From Legionellaceae bacterium UBA2794 (GTDB lineage: Bacteria > Pseudomonadota > Gammaproteobacteria > Legionellales > Legionellaceae): a DNA stretch of 5,703 bases. The position numbers and the translations under genes were made by a program. The DNA lies in assembly GCA_002352055.1 (NCBI GenBank), contig DEHS01000106.1, positions 1,259-6,961 of the forward strand, read 5' to 3'. The notes beneath the pieces were generated by a model. It had not been told where the DNA came from, searched no databases, and was given only the letters and a program-made list of their open reading frames with translations. This document shows, one piece after another, positions 5,681 through 5,703 of the stretch (its first letter is position 1; each line of letters opens with the position of its first letter).

Positions 5681-5703
5681 TGTCATTGCGAGGAGCATCG
5701 CGA
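5681..5703 (+). repeat. Dispersed palindromic repeat unit, right copy (cut by window end)
   Basis: TGTCATTGCGAGGAGCATCG followed by CGA is the reverse complement of 5581-5603 with one mismatch in 23. The copy is truncated by the window edge and probably continues with sequence like the GAAGCAA tail of the left copy. With that copy it forms a large inverted repeat with a 77-bp centre, either two units inserted head to head or the ends of a small MITE-like element. Confidence 0.7.

Larger units (their letters stand above)
4982..5703. other. Gene-poor AT-rich intergenic stretch
   Basis: About 720 bp with no convincing gene on either strand. The longest ATG-initiated frames noticed are 30 codons or fewer and lack ribosome sites. 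The left third is extremely A/T-rich and holds the upstream side of the ankyrin promoter and one perfect DnaA-box sequence. The middle (5202-5328) has several inverted repeats and a less AT-biased segment. The right end carries an inverted pair of dispersed palindromic repeat units. No tRNA, rRNA or CRISPR-like array is seen. Confidence 0.7.

Overview
The window is low-GC DNA with the look of a Legionella (or close Legionellales relative) chromosome. The clues are a large ankyrin-repeat protein with a cysteine-protease-like N-terminal domain, a second orphan protein with an effector-like acidic C-terminus, and a dispersed palindromic repeat containing TGTCATTGCGAGGAGC, which I associate with Legionella and other bacteria. 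The genus call is inference; no rRNA or other marker gene is present.

Layout. At 1-411 (+) is the 3' end of a gene for an MltA/3D-domain lytic transglycosylase, a cell-wall enzyme whose 5' part lies outside the window. At 494-2032 (+) is a complete, well-conserved gene for an iron-sulfur bacterial cryptochrome/photolyase (PhrB/CryB type), predicted to repair UV lesions with light. It meets a minus-strand block tail to tail, with only 12 bp between stop codons. That block holds a Rossmann/methyltransferase-like protein of unknown function (2045-3001) and, upstream of it in the direction of transcription, the ankyrin protein (3124-4935). The last 700 or so bases have no convincing gene. They hold the ankyrin gene's promoter with a palindrome beside it, one perfect DnaA-box sequence, several inverted repeats, and at the right edge an inverted pair of the TGTCATTGCGAGGAGC repeat, the second copy cut by the window end.

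How the parts fit. The two plus-strand genes look like housekeeping or stress functions (envelope, DNA repair). The two minus-strand genes look like accessory cargo: AT-rich, no recognised housekeeping role, and glutamates near both C-termini as in many Dot/Icm (type IVB) substrates. The most interesting object is the ankyrin protein. It has a papain-like Cys and His in the right context, but Gly sits where the usual catalytic Asp would be. It may be a degenerate or non-canonical cysteine protease/acyltransferase coupled to a host-target-binding ankyrin domain. Its reading frame can be extended to a TTG at 4980, but a perfect TATAAT lies inside that extension, so the ATG at 4935 is preferred.
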